Source: DAIMZM01 sp036733985
GTDB taxonomy: Bacteria > Bacillota > Dehalobacteriia > UBA4068
Length of the DNA stretch: 24,293 nucleotides
Direction of reading: 5' to 3'
Assembly (NCBI GenBank): GCA_036733985.1
Contig: DAIMZM010000027.1
Location: 1-24,293 of the forward strand
The position numbers and the translations under genes were made by a program. The notes beneath the pieces are model-generated. The model did no database searches, had not been told where the DNA came from, and saw nothing but the letters and a program-made list of their open reading frames with translations. Shown here piece after piece: positions 1 through 7,136 of this stretch; within the stretch, counting starts at the first letter, position 1; each line of letters starts with the position of its first letter.

Positions 1-153
1 GAGCGTGGTCTTGCCGGAGCCGGATTCGCCCATGATCGCCACATATTCGCCGGCCTCCACAGGAAAGGAGATGCTGGCAAGGGCTTGAACACGGTTGCCG
101 CCAAAGCGGGTGGTATAGATCTTTTTCAGATTGTTTACTTCAAGCATAGCCAT
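1..153 (-). CDS. ABC transporter ATP-binding protein, BceA-like (5' part only)
   Basis: The first 51 codons of an ABC ATPase gene run off the left edge. The translation begins MAMLEVNNLKKIYTTRFGG and reaches a Walker A motif, GESGSGKTTL, at the edge. The ATG at 153 is chosen because a GGAGG lies about 7 bases before it; an in-frame ATG at 147 is less well placed. The gene follows a BceS-like kinase and a BceR-like regulator on the same strand, and a perfect BceR-type palindrome precedes it. By family knowledge this suggests the ATPase of a BceAB-type exporter that protects against cell-wall-active peptide antibiotics; the permease would lie beyond the edge. The ATPase call is firm from sequence, while the Bce subtype is inferred from context. 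Confidence 0.88.
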   Translation of the reverse strand, partial: MAMLEVNNLKKIYTTRFGGNRVQALASISFPVEAGEYVAIMGESGSGKTTL

Positions 154-272
154 AAAAGAGCCTCCGCTGCGCTAGGATGCGCCTTAGGTAGAGGGATTCG
201 GACCCTCCGCCTTATGATAACGCCCCGCCGGCCGGTCTGCCATAACTTTAGCTTACATTCCGGCGCGCCAGG

Positions 273-288
273 CTTACATTTTTGTAAG
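273..288. promoter_or_regulatory. BceR-type operator
   Basis: CTTACA-TTTT-TGTAAG is a perfect 6-4-6 palindrome and matches the BceR-family site TNACA-N4-TGTAA. A second half site, TTACA, lies at 254-258. Both sit about 100-135 bases before the ABC ATPase start, just after the kinase stop codon, which is where a regulator-dependent transporter promoter would be expected. Binding by the regulator at 1288-1959 is inferred. Confidence 0.7.
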
Positions 289-293
289 GCCGG

Positions 294-1277
294 TCACTCC
301 ATGACGGGGGCGCAACGGGTCAGATCGACGCGCGCTTTCGTGCCTTTCCCCTGCTCTGATTCAAGGGTGAGTCCATGGCCCAGCTTGGCGCAAACGCGGC
401 TGCTGAGATAAAGCCCGATGCCGGTCGATTTCTGATCCGAGCGGCCGTTGAAGCCGGTGAAGCCCTTTTCAAACACGCGGGGCAAATCCTCCGGCTTAAT
501 GCCGATGCCGGTGTCGGCGATCACCAGCGTCATACCATCGGCGTAAATACTGATGCGCCCGCCCTGGGGCGTATATTTGAGCGCGTTGGACAGCAGCTGT
601 TCAATCACAAAGGCCAGCCACTTCTCGTCCGTCATCGCCTTGAGCCCGCTCTCCCGGAAGGTAAGCGGCAGCTTTTTCAGGATAAACAGCCTGGCATATT
701 TACGCACAGCCTGCCGCACAATCCCATCCAGATCGTATTCCCGCAGCAGATAGTCGCTGGCGCCGCTGTCCAGCCGCTGGTAGGAAAGGACCATCTCCAC
801 ATACTGCTCGATCCGGAACAGCTCCGCCTCCAGCACGGCGTTTTCCGCCCGCTCTCCGGATTGCAGCAGCAGGCGCAAGGCGGCGATAGGCGTTTTGATC
901 TGATGGGCCCACAGGGTGTAATAGTCGGTGGCGTCCCGCCGCTCAGTCCCGGCTCTGGCCTCCGCTTGGGCCAACCCGTGGCGCAGCAGCTGCAAAAGCG
1001 CCTGGTAATCCGCTTCTAGCGCGTCCTTGGGCCGGGGCAGCCCGTCCAGGGAAATCGTCACGCTGTTCTGTAAGGCGGCTAGTTCCCGGTGGCGGCGCAG
1101 ATACTGCCCGAAGCCGACGGCGAACAGGATCAGGCCCAGAACCGCGCAGAGCAGCGCGGCATACCAGACCGCCTCGGCGGGCAGGTCATACAAGGAGAAC
1201 ACGGCCGCGAACCCAATGACGGACAACCCGGTCATCACAATAATTTTAACGTGCCGTTTCAGGTATGACAGCAGCAT
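294..1277 (-). CDS. Intramembrane-sensing histidine kinase, BceS-like
   Basis: A 327-residue sensor kinase. Two N-terminal membrane helices (about residues 10-30 and 36-57) are joined by a loop of only a few residues (LYDLPAEA), the layout of intramembrane-sensing kinases that detect antibiotic stress through a partner ABC transporter rather than an external domain. The H-box is at AHQIKTP (His125), followed by N-box LLSNALKYTP, G1 box ADTGIGI, an FEKGF motif and G2 box TGIGLYL. ATG 1277 is preferred because AGGGG lies 6 bases upstream; in-frame codons further upstream would start inside the regulator gene and lack a site. The start is only 11 bases beyond the regulator stop, so the two are co-transcribed. 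The ABC transporter gene follows. The ligand cannot be told from sequence. Confidence 0.9.
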   Translation of the reverse strand: MLLSYLKRHVKIIVMTGLSVIGFAAVFSLYDLPAEAVWYAALLCAVLGLILFAVGFGQYLRRHRELAALQNSVTISLDGLPRPKDALEADYQALLQLLRHGLAQAEARAGTERRDATDYYTLWAHQIKTPIAALRLLLQSGERAENAVLEAELFRIEQYVEMVLSYQRLDSGASDYLLREYDLDGIVRQAVRKYARLFILKKLPLTFRESGLKAMTDEKWLAFVIEQLLSNALKYTPQGGRISIYADGMTLVIADTGIGIKPEDLPRVFEKGFTGFNGRSDQKSTGIGLYLSSRVCAKLGHGLTLESEQGKGTKARVDLTRCAPVME

Positions 1278-1287
1278 GCCTATCCCC

Positions 1288-1959
1288 TCACTCAACAAGA
1301 TAGCCGGAACCCTTTTTTGTCCGGATGAAGTTTGTCAGCCCGGCGCTCTCCAGTTTTTTACGCAGGCGCGCCACATTCACGGTCAGCGTATTTTCATCCA
1401 CAAAGCTGTCCGATTCCCATAGCCGCCTCATCATAGCGTCCCGGCTGACCACCTTCCCCCTGCATTCCATCAGCAGTTGTAAGATCCGGTACTCGTTTTT
1501 TGTCAGCTCCAGCTTCCCACCGCCATAAGTCAGGGTACCGTCGGAGGTGTTCAGCACCGCGCCGCCACAAGCCATCAGCGCGGAAGCGTTGGCAAAATCA
1601 TAGCTGCGGCGCAGCAGGGCCTGGATCTTGGCAATCAGTACAGACAGGTCAAAGGGCTTGGCGATAAAATCGTCGCCGCCCATATTGATTGCCATCACGA
1701 TATTCATGTTATCGGCGGCGGAGGAGATAAAGATGACCGGGACCTTGGAAACCCGCCGCATCTCGGCGCACCAGTGGTAACCGTTATAAAAGGGCAAAGA
1801 GATGTCCAGCAGCACCAGCTGCGGGTCAAAAGCCACGAACTCAGCCAGCACGTCGCTGAAATCCGCAACACATTCCGCTTCCCAGCCCCAGGTTGCAAGA
1901 TGTCTTTTTAGCACGCCCGCTATGGCCGGGTCATCCTCCACAATGAGTATTTTATACAT
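1288..1959 (-). CDS. OmpR/PhoB-type response regulator, BceR-like
   Basis: A 223-residue regulator with a receiver domain (acidic pair Asp9/Asp10, phospho-acceptor Asp52 in LLDISLP, Lys in IAKPFDL) and a C-terminal winged helix (about residues 125-223, with TLTVNVARLRKKLE and the end motif GSGYLVE). The start is ATG 1959 (MYKILIVEDD), 2 bases after a GGAGGAGG stretch; the longer TTG-started frame from 1974 would place that site inside the gene. It is the first gene of the regulator-kinase-transporter unit and has a good sigma-A promoter just upstream. By family it is phosphorylated by the kinase next to it and activates the ABC transporter, probably through the palindrome at 273-288. Confidence 0.92.
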   Translation of the reverse strand: MYKILIVEDDPAIAGVLKRHLATWGWEAECVADFSDVLAEFVAFDPQLVLLDISLPFYNGYHWCAEMRRVSKVPVIFISSAADNMNIVMAINMGGDDFIAKPFDLSVLIAKIQALLRRSYDFANASALMACGGAVLNTSDGTLTYGGGKLELTKNEYRILQLLMECRGKVVSRDAMMRRLWESDSFVDENTLTVNVARLRKKLESAGLTNFIRTKKGSGYLVE

Positions 1960-2006
1960 AGCCTCCTCCGGCAAGCTGCGCGGTTCCAGTATTTTTTAAT
2001 AGTATA

Positions 2007-2035
2007 ATTATATCAGCTCAAATAAATCTTGTCAC
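2007..2035 (-). promoter_or_regulatory. Sigma-A promoter of the regulator-kinase genes
   Basis: On the minus strand a -35 GTGACA (2030-2035) and a perfect -10 TATAAT (2007-2012) are separated by exactly 17 bases. Transcription would begin near 2000, about 40 bases before the regulator ATG. Confidence 0.75.
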
Positions 2036-2082
2036 TCCTTATCAGTTTTGCGCGCCCCTGTAGGGCTTCCCACCCGAAAACC

Positions 2083-2169
2083 CAACAACAAAGCTGCAGC
2101 CGCGTGGGGAAAAGAAATAGCCGCGTACCATCATGATACGCGACTTTGGCTGCCGTTCCTAGCGGCTGG
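2083..2169 (+). repeat. Dispersed repeat, copy A
   Basis: About 87 bases resemble 6743-6828 in the same orientation. The last 35 bases (2135-2169) match 6794-6828 with one mismatch, and the earlier part is similar with small indels. The copy holds two potential hairpins: CGCGTA...TACGCG (perfect in this copy) and a GCCG..CCTAGCGGC stem. It fills most of the gap between the regulator promoter and the downstream end of the pseudogene. No ORF or known RNA family is recognised in it. Confidence 0.75.
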
Positions 2170-2218
2170 CGTCCGTCCTGCGCCTCCGGCAAGAGAGCCG
2201 GACATTCCCGGATACGAT

Positions 2219-2789
2219 TTATTCCGTCGTTAGTGTTCCCAGCGCCGCTTCCCACGGCGGCTGTGCTTTTGAGAAGTCTTCCGGGGCGGTGGAAAGCTGG
2301 AAGTAAATATCCTGACCGCCCGGCGCGTCTATAAAACAATGGCCCAAGGTAAATTTCATGCCGGTGATGGTGGTATTCATAACGCAGCGCACGGTAGGCA
2401 TTTCATAGCTGAGCGTATCAGTGCTGACAAACTTATACCCTGAAAAGCCCCGCGACTCAACGGCGGCCCGGACGTCCTTCTCTTCGCCGCTGAAAGCGTT
2501 GCTGCTCACACACTTAATCCAGAAAGCGGCAACAAATTCAATCCCCAGGCCGGGGCCACCCGATAGCCGAACGCCTCGGCCGCAAAATTAGCGGGCAGAC
2601 AGGTGCGGCCGGCTCTGATCACAGGCGCAACATCCATCTCAAATATTTGACCGCTGGCACTGTAGCTTTTTTGTCCCACCGTAAAGCTGATTCCATTGCC
2701 GGACGCCGCTAAACATATGCCGGTAAAAACGTTTAACAGAGCGGTGTTACGGCCACAAGCCAAAGCGTGCGCCCAAAAAAGCCTTTCAC
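2219..2789 (-). pseudogene. Frameshifted secreted protein with copper-amine-oxidase-N-like domain
   Basis: Three reading-frame pieces line up head to tail. From GTG 2789 (GGAGG 8 bases upstream), MKGFFGRTLWLVAV looks like a signal peptide start but soon hits a stop. The next frame continues with LLNVFTGICLAASGNGISF and then the typical 'copper amine oxidase N-terminal' segment (VGQKSY, EMDVAPVIRAGRTCLP, AAEAFGYRV), ending about 2506. A third frame (about 2509-2219) carries about 96 further residues (ESRGFSGYKFVSTDTLSYEM and on) of no family I recognise. At least two frameshifts are needed to join them, so this is a decayed gene for an exported protein unless the reads contain errors. Such domains are common as stalk domains in spore-forming Firmicutes. 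Confidence 0.7.
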
Positions 2790-2855
2790 CTTTATAGCCT
2801 CCATAAAGGTTTACACAATCTTTAGAATGACCTTCAAAATGAGTATATGAGTATA

Positions 2856-3188
2856 TTAGAAACTTGTCCGGTATAACGGAATCACATTAATCACTGGAAC
2901 CTCATAGGGATGGATCTTCTTGATGGCGTCAAGTGTCATGTCAATATTCTTACGCAAGCAAGTAACTTCCACTTTCAACTCAGGCTCTGTACTGATGGCC
3001 TTCTCTTCCCCGATATAGGGGCTACTCCCCTCCAGCGGCCGCCAACAGCCCGTAACCTTGCTGTATGACAGACAACTATCGTAGTTTCCTATATGCCCTG
3101 CGTCCACACTTCGTAAAACGTCTCGCAGAATGGCAAAATGGGTTTCCGGAATAAAGATTTCGATTTTGCAATACAGAAAATCGTTCAT
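2856..3188 (-). CDS. YqfO/NIF3 insert-domain protein (COG3323-like)
   Basis: A 110-residue protein resembling the PII/CutA-like domain inserted in NIF3/YqfO proteins, here on its own. Recognisable stretches are HIGNYDSCLSYS, WRPLEGSSPYIGE and KKIHPYEVPVINVIPLY, which match the GxxGxY...GxxxPxxGxxPxxG...HPYExP pattern of that family. Standalone versions are widespread; function is not established and a metal or small-molecule sensing role is only guessed from fold. The ATG at 3188 has only a weak purine-rich site (AGAAAGAG). A possible promoter, TTGCCG-18-TATAAA, lies just upstream on the minus strand. It appears to be a single-gene unit. Confidence 0.8.
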   Translation of the reverse strand: MNDFLYCKIEIFIPETHFAILRDVLRSVDAGHIGNYDSCLSYSKVTGCWRPLEGSSPYIGEEKAISTEPELKVEVTCLRKNIDMTLDAIKKIHPYEVPVINVIPLYRTSF

Positions 3189-3275
3189 AGCTCTTTCTCA
3201 CATGTTTTTATATTACCGTTATTTGATACACGGCAACGAGCATAAAATCGCTTTTGCCAAGTAGAATCAGTTCAG

Positions 3276-3950
3276 CTAAAACGAAGAAAAGAAATTATTA
3301 ATCATATGCGTGAGTATACTGCCTGAAACCGATCCGCTCTTTTTAGCCACAAAGCCGAATAGCCAGCCTAAGAGGAGAATCGTCAGACCGCCACCGGCCA
3401 GCCTCGTCATATGGTCCGCAAGCACCCCCTGAAAGTACCAGCCGGGGAAGTGCATGAGCAGAAACAAAAAACCGGTGATCAGGTTAGCCAACCAAAATTT
3501 CATCCGGGTCTGAAAAGCGTCCAGCAGGACGCCCCGGAAGGTGATCTCCTCCACAACCGGCCCGATGACCAGCGCCGTGAACAATGATATGTTCCAGTAA
3601 AACGAAAAAAGCGGCAAGCCGGTAAACGTCCTGGTCAGAACGATGGACAGCGCCGCCAGCAGGCCGAAGCCGCCGCCCCAGAGCAGAATCCTTTTCATCT
3701 CCCTGAGGCTAAGCACATCCCGGAGCTTCCGGCCTGAACGTCTGATCAATAAGCAGGAGGGCAGCACCCAAATAAAAACCCTGAGAACGGTCCAGTAGAT
3801 AAACCGCACCAGTTCTGTTGCGGGCAGGATGGCTTGCCGCTCCAGATATAGCGAGAGCATCCATGCGCCGATCCAGGCTATGTACAGCGCAGCTAAATAG
3901 ATGAGGGTCACGCCGAGAATGTTATTTGGCCTTTTTATCGGCTCTTCCAT
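3276..3950 (-). CDS. CPBP-family intramembrane glutamic endopeptidase
   Basis: A 224-residue, strongly hydrophobic protein with about six to eight membrane helices. It carries the CPBP (Abi/CAAX-protease-like, PF02517) motifs: EE-x3-R in VVEEITFRG (Glu134, Glu135, Arg139), His167 in LLMHFPG and H-x3-N in THMINNF (His215, Asn219). All expected catalytic residues are present. Bacterial members process or protect against peptides, including bacteriocin immunity, but the substrate here is unknown. GAGGAG lies 9 bases before ATG 3950 and a sigma-A promoter lies at 4005-4032. It is not in an operon with the gene at 2856-3188, from which it is separated by 87 bases. Confidence 0.88.
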   Translation of the reverse strand: MEEPIKRPNNILGVTLIYLAALYIAWIGAWMLSLYLERQAILPATELVRFIYWTVLRVFIWVLPSCLLIRRSGRKLRDVLSLREMKRILLWGGGFGLLAALSIVLTRTFTGLPLFSFYWNISLFTALVIGPVVEEITFRGVLLDAFQTRMKFWLANLITGFLFLLMHFPGWYFQGVLADHMTRLAGGGLTILLLGWLFGFVAKKSGSVSGSILTHMINNFFSSF

Positions 3951-4004
3951 AGCAGTCCACTCCTCGCTTAAGTTTACTTTCCAGAATTTTCTATATTATT
4001 AATT

Positions 4005-4032
4005 ATTATATAGCTTGCTGGTAAAAAATCAA
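4005..4032 (-). promoter_or_regulatory. Sigma-A promoter of the CPBP protease gene
   Basis: Minus strand -35 TTGATT (4027-4032) and -10 TATAAT (4005-4010), spacer 16 bases, in an AT-rich intergenic stretch. The rest of this gap holds an inverted repeat TTAACG-N7-CGTTAA (4080-4098) and a TATATT (4104-4109) that may belong to the plus-strand gene at 4144; that part is weak. Confidence 0.6.
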
Positions 4033-4143
4033 TCTTTGTTTTATCTTGCAGTATTTCAATAATTAACGCAAGAGCCCGCTTAACGCTTTTCCCGTTAACG
4101 GCATATATTGTACAAGACTCTATCTTTTTTGGAGGCTTGATGA

Positions 4144-6651
4144 ATGATGCCTCAGCTAATGGAAAAAAGCTTAATGTCAGCTGAACAAAATATAACTACC
4201 CAAGAAATATACCGTAAATTACAGCCTGTGTTCTTTCCCAACGCCGGCCAGATAGACCCAAAGGTATGTTATTATACGAAAGGGCCGGGGTATGCATTCT
4301 ATTTTAGCCGGGAAGCGGCGGTCTTTAGCTTTCTCAAAAAGACACCTGCGCAAGATCATTGGGCTGCTTCTAAATCCCATCCCCCGGGATGGGGGCCTTC
4401 CTTTGATGATGAATCACCCCTTGAAGGTTTGGCCGTCTATCAACAATTTATCGGCTTGAATCCCCATGTTAAATTAGAAGGACGGTATGAACAGTCCGGC
4501 ACCATCAACTTCTTCACTGGTAATGATTCTTCCAGATGGCAAACCGGACTGCATGCCTGCCAAGAAATCCTCTACAAAGAGCTATGGCCGGGAATAGACC
4601 TGGTTTTTCGCCACCGGAGCGGAAAACTCAAATACGACCTGATTCTGCAGCCAGGTTCCCGGACAGAGGATATTCGCATGGTCTACCATGGAGTTGAAGG
4701 AATAGCCCTGGATCAGGCTGGTAATCTCCTCATCACCACCGCTCTGGAAACACTGGTTGATGAAAAACCCTATGGTTACCAGGAAATTGACGGGGAAAGG
4801 GTGCCCATTGAAACCAGCTTTGTACTCTCCGGGCAGGCTGATGGCGGGATTGTTCAGGGGTTTTCGGTAAAGGCTTACGATTCTCGTTACCCGCTGATCA
4901 TTGATCCCGGGCTTGTCTACGCAACCTTCCTGGGTGGAAGCGGTTATGATTATGGACGCTCTATCGCCGTTGACAGGGCCGGAAACGCCTATATAGCCGG
5001 CTGGACGGATTCCAGTGATTTTCCCACCACCCCCGGGGTTTTTCAAACCTCCCGGAAAGGTTATAATGACGCCTTTGTCAGCAAAATAAACGCCGACGGC
5101 AGCGCCCTTGTCTACTCAACCTTCCTTGGGGGAACTTATACTGATGCCGGCTATGCCATCGCCGTTGACTACTTCGGAAACGCCTATGTGACCGGACGGA
5201 CTGAATCTGCTGATTTCCCCATAACCCCCAAGGCTTTTCAAACCTCCCGGAATGGTGTTCAAGACGCCTTTGTCAGCAAATTAAGCCCCGACGGCAGTTC
5301 CCTTGTCTATTCAACCTTCCTGGGGGGAAGTTATAACGACTATGGGTATGGTATCGCTGTTGATTGTTCCGGAAACACCTATATAACCGGATCGACTGAT
5401 TCCGGTGATTTCCCCACCACCCCCGGGGCGTTTCAAACTTCTCTGAAAGGAGAAACTGACGCCTTTGTCAGCAAATTAAGCCCTGACGGCAGAGCCCTTG
5501 TCTACTCGACCTTCCTGGGCGGAAGCCGGGAGGATAAAGGATATGGGATCGCTGTTGATAGTACCGGAAAGGCCTATGTAACCGGACAGACTTACTCTAC
5601 TGATTTTCCCACCACCTCCGGGGCTTTTCAAACCTCCCTGAAAGGCTTTCAAGACGCCTTTGTCAGCAAATTAAGCCCCGACGGCAGAGCCCTCGTCTAT
5701 TCAACCTTTCTGGGTGGAAGCAGTTATGCCGAGGGATTTGGTATCGCTGTCGACAGGGCCGGGAACGCCTATATAACCGGAAATACGCAATCTGCCGATT
5801 TCCCTACCACCCCCGGGGTTTTTCAATCCTCCCTGAAAGGCGCTTATGATGCCTTTGTCAGCAAAATATGCCCTGACGGCAGAGCCCTTGCCTACTCAAC
5901 CTTCCTGGGTGGAAGCCAGAAGGATAAAGGATATGGTATCGCTATTGATAGTACTGGAAAGGCCTATGTAACCGGATATACGAATTCCGGTGATTTCCCC
6001 ACCACCCCCGGGGCTTTTCAAACCTCCCTGAATGGCGTTGAAGACGCCTTTGTTAGCAAATTAAGCCCTGACGGCAGAGCCCTCGTCTATTCAACCTTTC
6101 TGGGTGGAAGCAGTTATGCCGAGGGTTTTGGTATCGCTGTTAACAGTACCGGAATTGCCTGTGTAACCGGATGGACTGATTCCAGTGATTTTCCCGCCAC
6201 CCCCGGGGCTTTTCAAACCTTTCTGAAAGGTCATACAGATGCCTTTGTCAGTAAGTTTTATTTCGGTATCCCATGTCTGTCAGTCATCCCCCCAGCCTGG
6301 GATTTTGGCCAGGAATATGTACAAACGGCTTCCTGTCCCGCTTGGTTTACCATTACTAACAAGGGTACCGGCTACCTGGCTTTAGGCGCAATTGTGATAA
6401 CCGGGCCTCATGCGGCCAGTTTTATCATTCAGAGTGATAATTACTCGGGGCGGACCCTGAAGCCGGGTGAGAGCGCTATCTTAAGCGTTGTTTTTTGCCC
6501 GGCTGAAGCCTGTTATAAGTCGGCGTTTTTGGCGATACCCAACAATGATACTAAAAACCCAAAATATACCGTTCCATTGGTGGGAAAAGGCATTCCCCGC
6601 TGCCATAAAGCGGTAAGACCAACCCCATATGACAAAAGCGGCCGAAAGTAA
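4144..6651 (+). CDS. SBBP-repeat beta-propeller protein with C-terminal Ig-like domain
   Basis: An 835-residue protein. The N-terminal part (about residues 25-255) matches the module that often precedes SBBP repeats (FFPNAGQIDPKVCYYTKG; later YPLIIDPGLVYATFLGG). Residues about 261-715 are seven SBBP repeats of exactly 65 residues (TFLGG...G.GIAVD..GNAYITG.T.S.DFPTTPGAFQ...DAFVSKL..DG..LVYS), probably a seven-blade propeller. Residues about 720-820 look like a choice-of-anchor/ASPM-SPD-2-Hydin type Ig-like domain (FTITNKGTGYLALG, LKPGESAILSVVFCP). The family is usually extracellular, yet the N terminus (MMPQLMEKSLMSAEQN) shows no signal peptide. GGAGG lies 8 bases before ATG 4144; ATG 4147 is an alternative. 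It is a single-gene unit ending in a strong terminator. Function unknown; surface binding or adhesion is a guess. Confidence 0.88.
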   Translation: MMPQLMEKSLMSAEQNITTQEIYRKLQPVFFPNAGQIDPKVCYYTKGPGYAFYFSREAAVFSFLKKTPAQDHWAASKSHPPGWGPSFDDESPLEGLAVYQQFIGLNPHVKLEGRYEQSGTINFFTGNDSSRWQTGLHACQEILYKELWPGIDLVFRHRSGKLKYDLILQPGSRTEDIRMVYHGVEGIALDQAGNLLITTALETLVDEKPYGYQEIDGERVPIETSFVLSGQADGGIVQGFSVKAYDSRYPLIIDPGLVYATFLGGSGYDYGRSIAVDRAGNAYIAGWTDSSDFPTTPGVFQTSRKGYNDAFVSKINADGSALVYSTFLGGTYTDAGYAIAVDYFGNAYVTGRTESADFPITPKAFQTSRNGVQDAFVSKLSPDGSSLVYSTFLGGSYNDYGYGIAVDCSGNTYITGSTDSGDFPTTPGAFQTSLKGETDAFVSKLSPDGRALVYSTFLGGSREDKGYGIAVDSTGKAYVTGQTYSTDFPTTSGAFQTSLKGFQDAFVSKLSPDGRALVYSTFLGGSSYAEGFGIAVDRAGNAYITGNTQSADFPTTPGVFQSSLKGAYDAFVSKICPDGRALAYSTFLGGSQKDKGYGIAIDSTGKAYVTGYTNSGDFPTTPGAFQTSLNGVEDAFVSKLSPDGRALVYSTFLGGSSYAEGFGIAVNSTGIACVTGWTDSSDFPATPGAFQTFLKGHTDAFVSKFYFGIPCLSVIPPAWDFGQEYVQTASCPAWFTITNKGTGYLALGAIVITGPHAASFIIQSDNYSGRTLKPGESAILSVVFCPAEACYKSAFLAIPNNDTKNPKYTVPLVGKGIPRCHKAVRPTPYDKSGRK
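4924..6288 (+). repeat. Seven tandem 195-bp repeats inside the SBBP gene
   Basis: The unit starting ACCTTCCTGGG recurs every 195 bases from 4924 (4924, 5119, 5314, 5509, 5704, 5899, 6094). Units 4 and 6 resemble each other most (DKGYGIA.DSTGKAYVTG), as do units 5 and 7 (STFLGGSSYAEGFGIAV), with a run of several dozen identical bases around the 5/7 unit starts. That pattern suggests duplication of a two-unit, 390-bp block. Confidence 0.9.
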
Positions 6652-6687
6652 AGCTAATCGGCCCCCAATTTTGCTCTAGATAGGCCA

Positions 6688-6721
6688 ATGCAGCAGGCGT
6701 TTTGCCTGCTGCATCTTTTTT
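6688..6721 (+). terminator. Rho-independent terminator after the SBBP gene
   Basis: ATGCAGCAGGC and GCCTGCTGCAT form a perfect 11-bp stem with a GTTTT loop, followed by CTTTTTT. It is 37 bases after the stop codon. Confidence 0.93.
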
Positions 6722-6742
6722 GTTCGGCTAATATGTGTATGG

Positions 6743-6828
6743 CCAACAAAAAAGATGCAGCGGCGAGGAAAAGGAAAAGTCCCGCACCATATCGATACGC
6801 GACTTTGGCTGCCGCTCCTAGCGGCTGG
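6743..6828 (+). repeat. Dispersed repeat, copy B
   Basis: Second copy of the element at 2083-2169, same orientation, 4.6 kb away. The 35-base core 6794-6828 differs at one position, and the difference makes the GCCGCT-CCT-AGCGGC hairpin perfect here, whereas the upstream CGCGTA/TACGCG stem is degraded. It lies just downstream of the SBBP terminator. From 6829 to about 6940 I see no gene or known element. Confidence 0.75.
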
Positions 6829-6941
6829 TCGGAGTGGAGCTATAGGACTTAGAAAAGTTCTAGATAACGTGGAAAGTGCGAAAAGAGAAGCCAGAATGGT
6901 TTCCCTTTTCACACTTTCGCTAAGCATGGGATTTTTCGGGG

Positions 6942-7076
6942 ATTCATATATTTGATACCATTTCAATCCACAGCCCGCGATGTAGGGCTGACACTATTAG
7001 AATACCATAAGGTATTATAGAATATTGTTGAATCGGCGCGGCAAATCTAAAAAAGTTTGGTATAAAATATATGAAT
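6942..7076. repeat. Inverted repeats around the solitary CRISPR repeat
   Basis: Bases 6942-6960 (ATTCATATATTTGATACCA) match the reverse complement of 7058-7076 with one mismatch in 19. Within the same stretch are AATACC-ATAA-GGTATT (7001-7016, perfect) and TTTGGTAT-N11-ATACCAAA (7056-7082, perfect). The ATACCA/TGGTAT word thus recurs five times in 130 AT-rich bases. They could be the ends of a small mobile element or regulator sites; neither is proven. Confidence 0.55.
6960..6992 (-). CRISPR. Solitary type I-C-like CRISPR repeat
   Basis: Read on the minus strand these 33 bases begin GTCAGCCCTACATCGCGGGC and end TGTGGATTGAAAT. The inner CAGCCC...GGGCTG stem (6971-6976/6985-6990) and the GTGGATTGAAAT end are hallmarks of type I-C repeats such as those of Bacillus halodurans. 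No second copy is found at the expected spacing of about 65-70 bases on either side, and no cas gene is in the window. The minus-strand upstream side (6993-7082) is AT-rich and could be a leader remnant. Confidence 0.6.
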
Positions 7077-7136
7077 ACCAAATAGCATTCTATCATAGAG
7101 TTTTAGCGGGGTGATTAGAATGATTCGAGGCCCGCC

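Noticed and set aside
191..207. T-arm-like hairpin GAGGGTCCGAATCCCTC on the minus strand, as a tRNA gene or remnant
   Set aside because: The loop lacks the TTC start and no acceptor, D or anticodon arm can be paired around it.
2186..2203. Hairpin TCCGGCAAGAGAGCCGGA as a terminator of the pseudogene
   Set aside because: The stem is short and no T-run follows on the minus strand.
6676..6966. 96-codon minus-strand ORF across the terminator, dispersed repeat and CRISPR repeat
   Set aside because: It crosses a terminator and repeats and has no protein family features.
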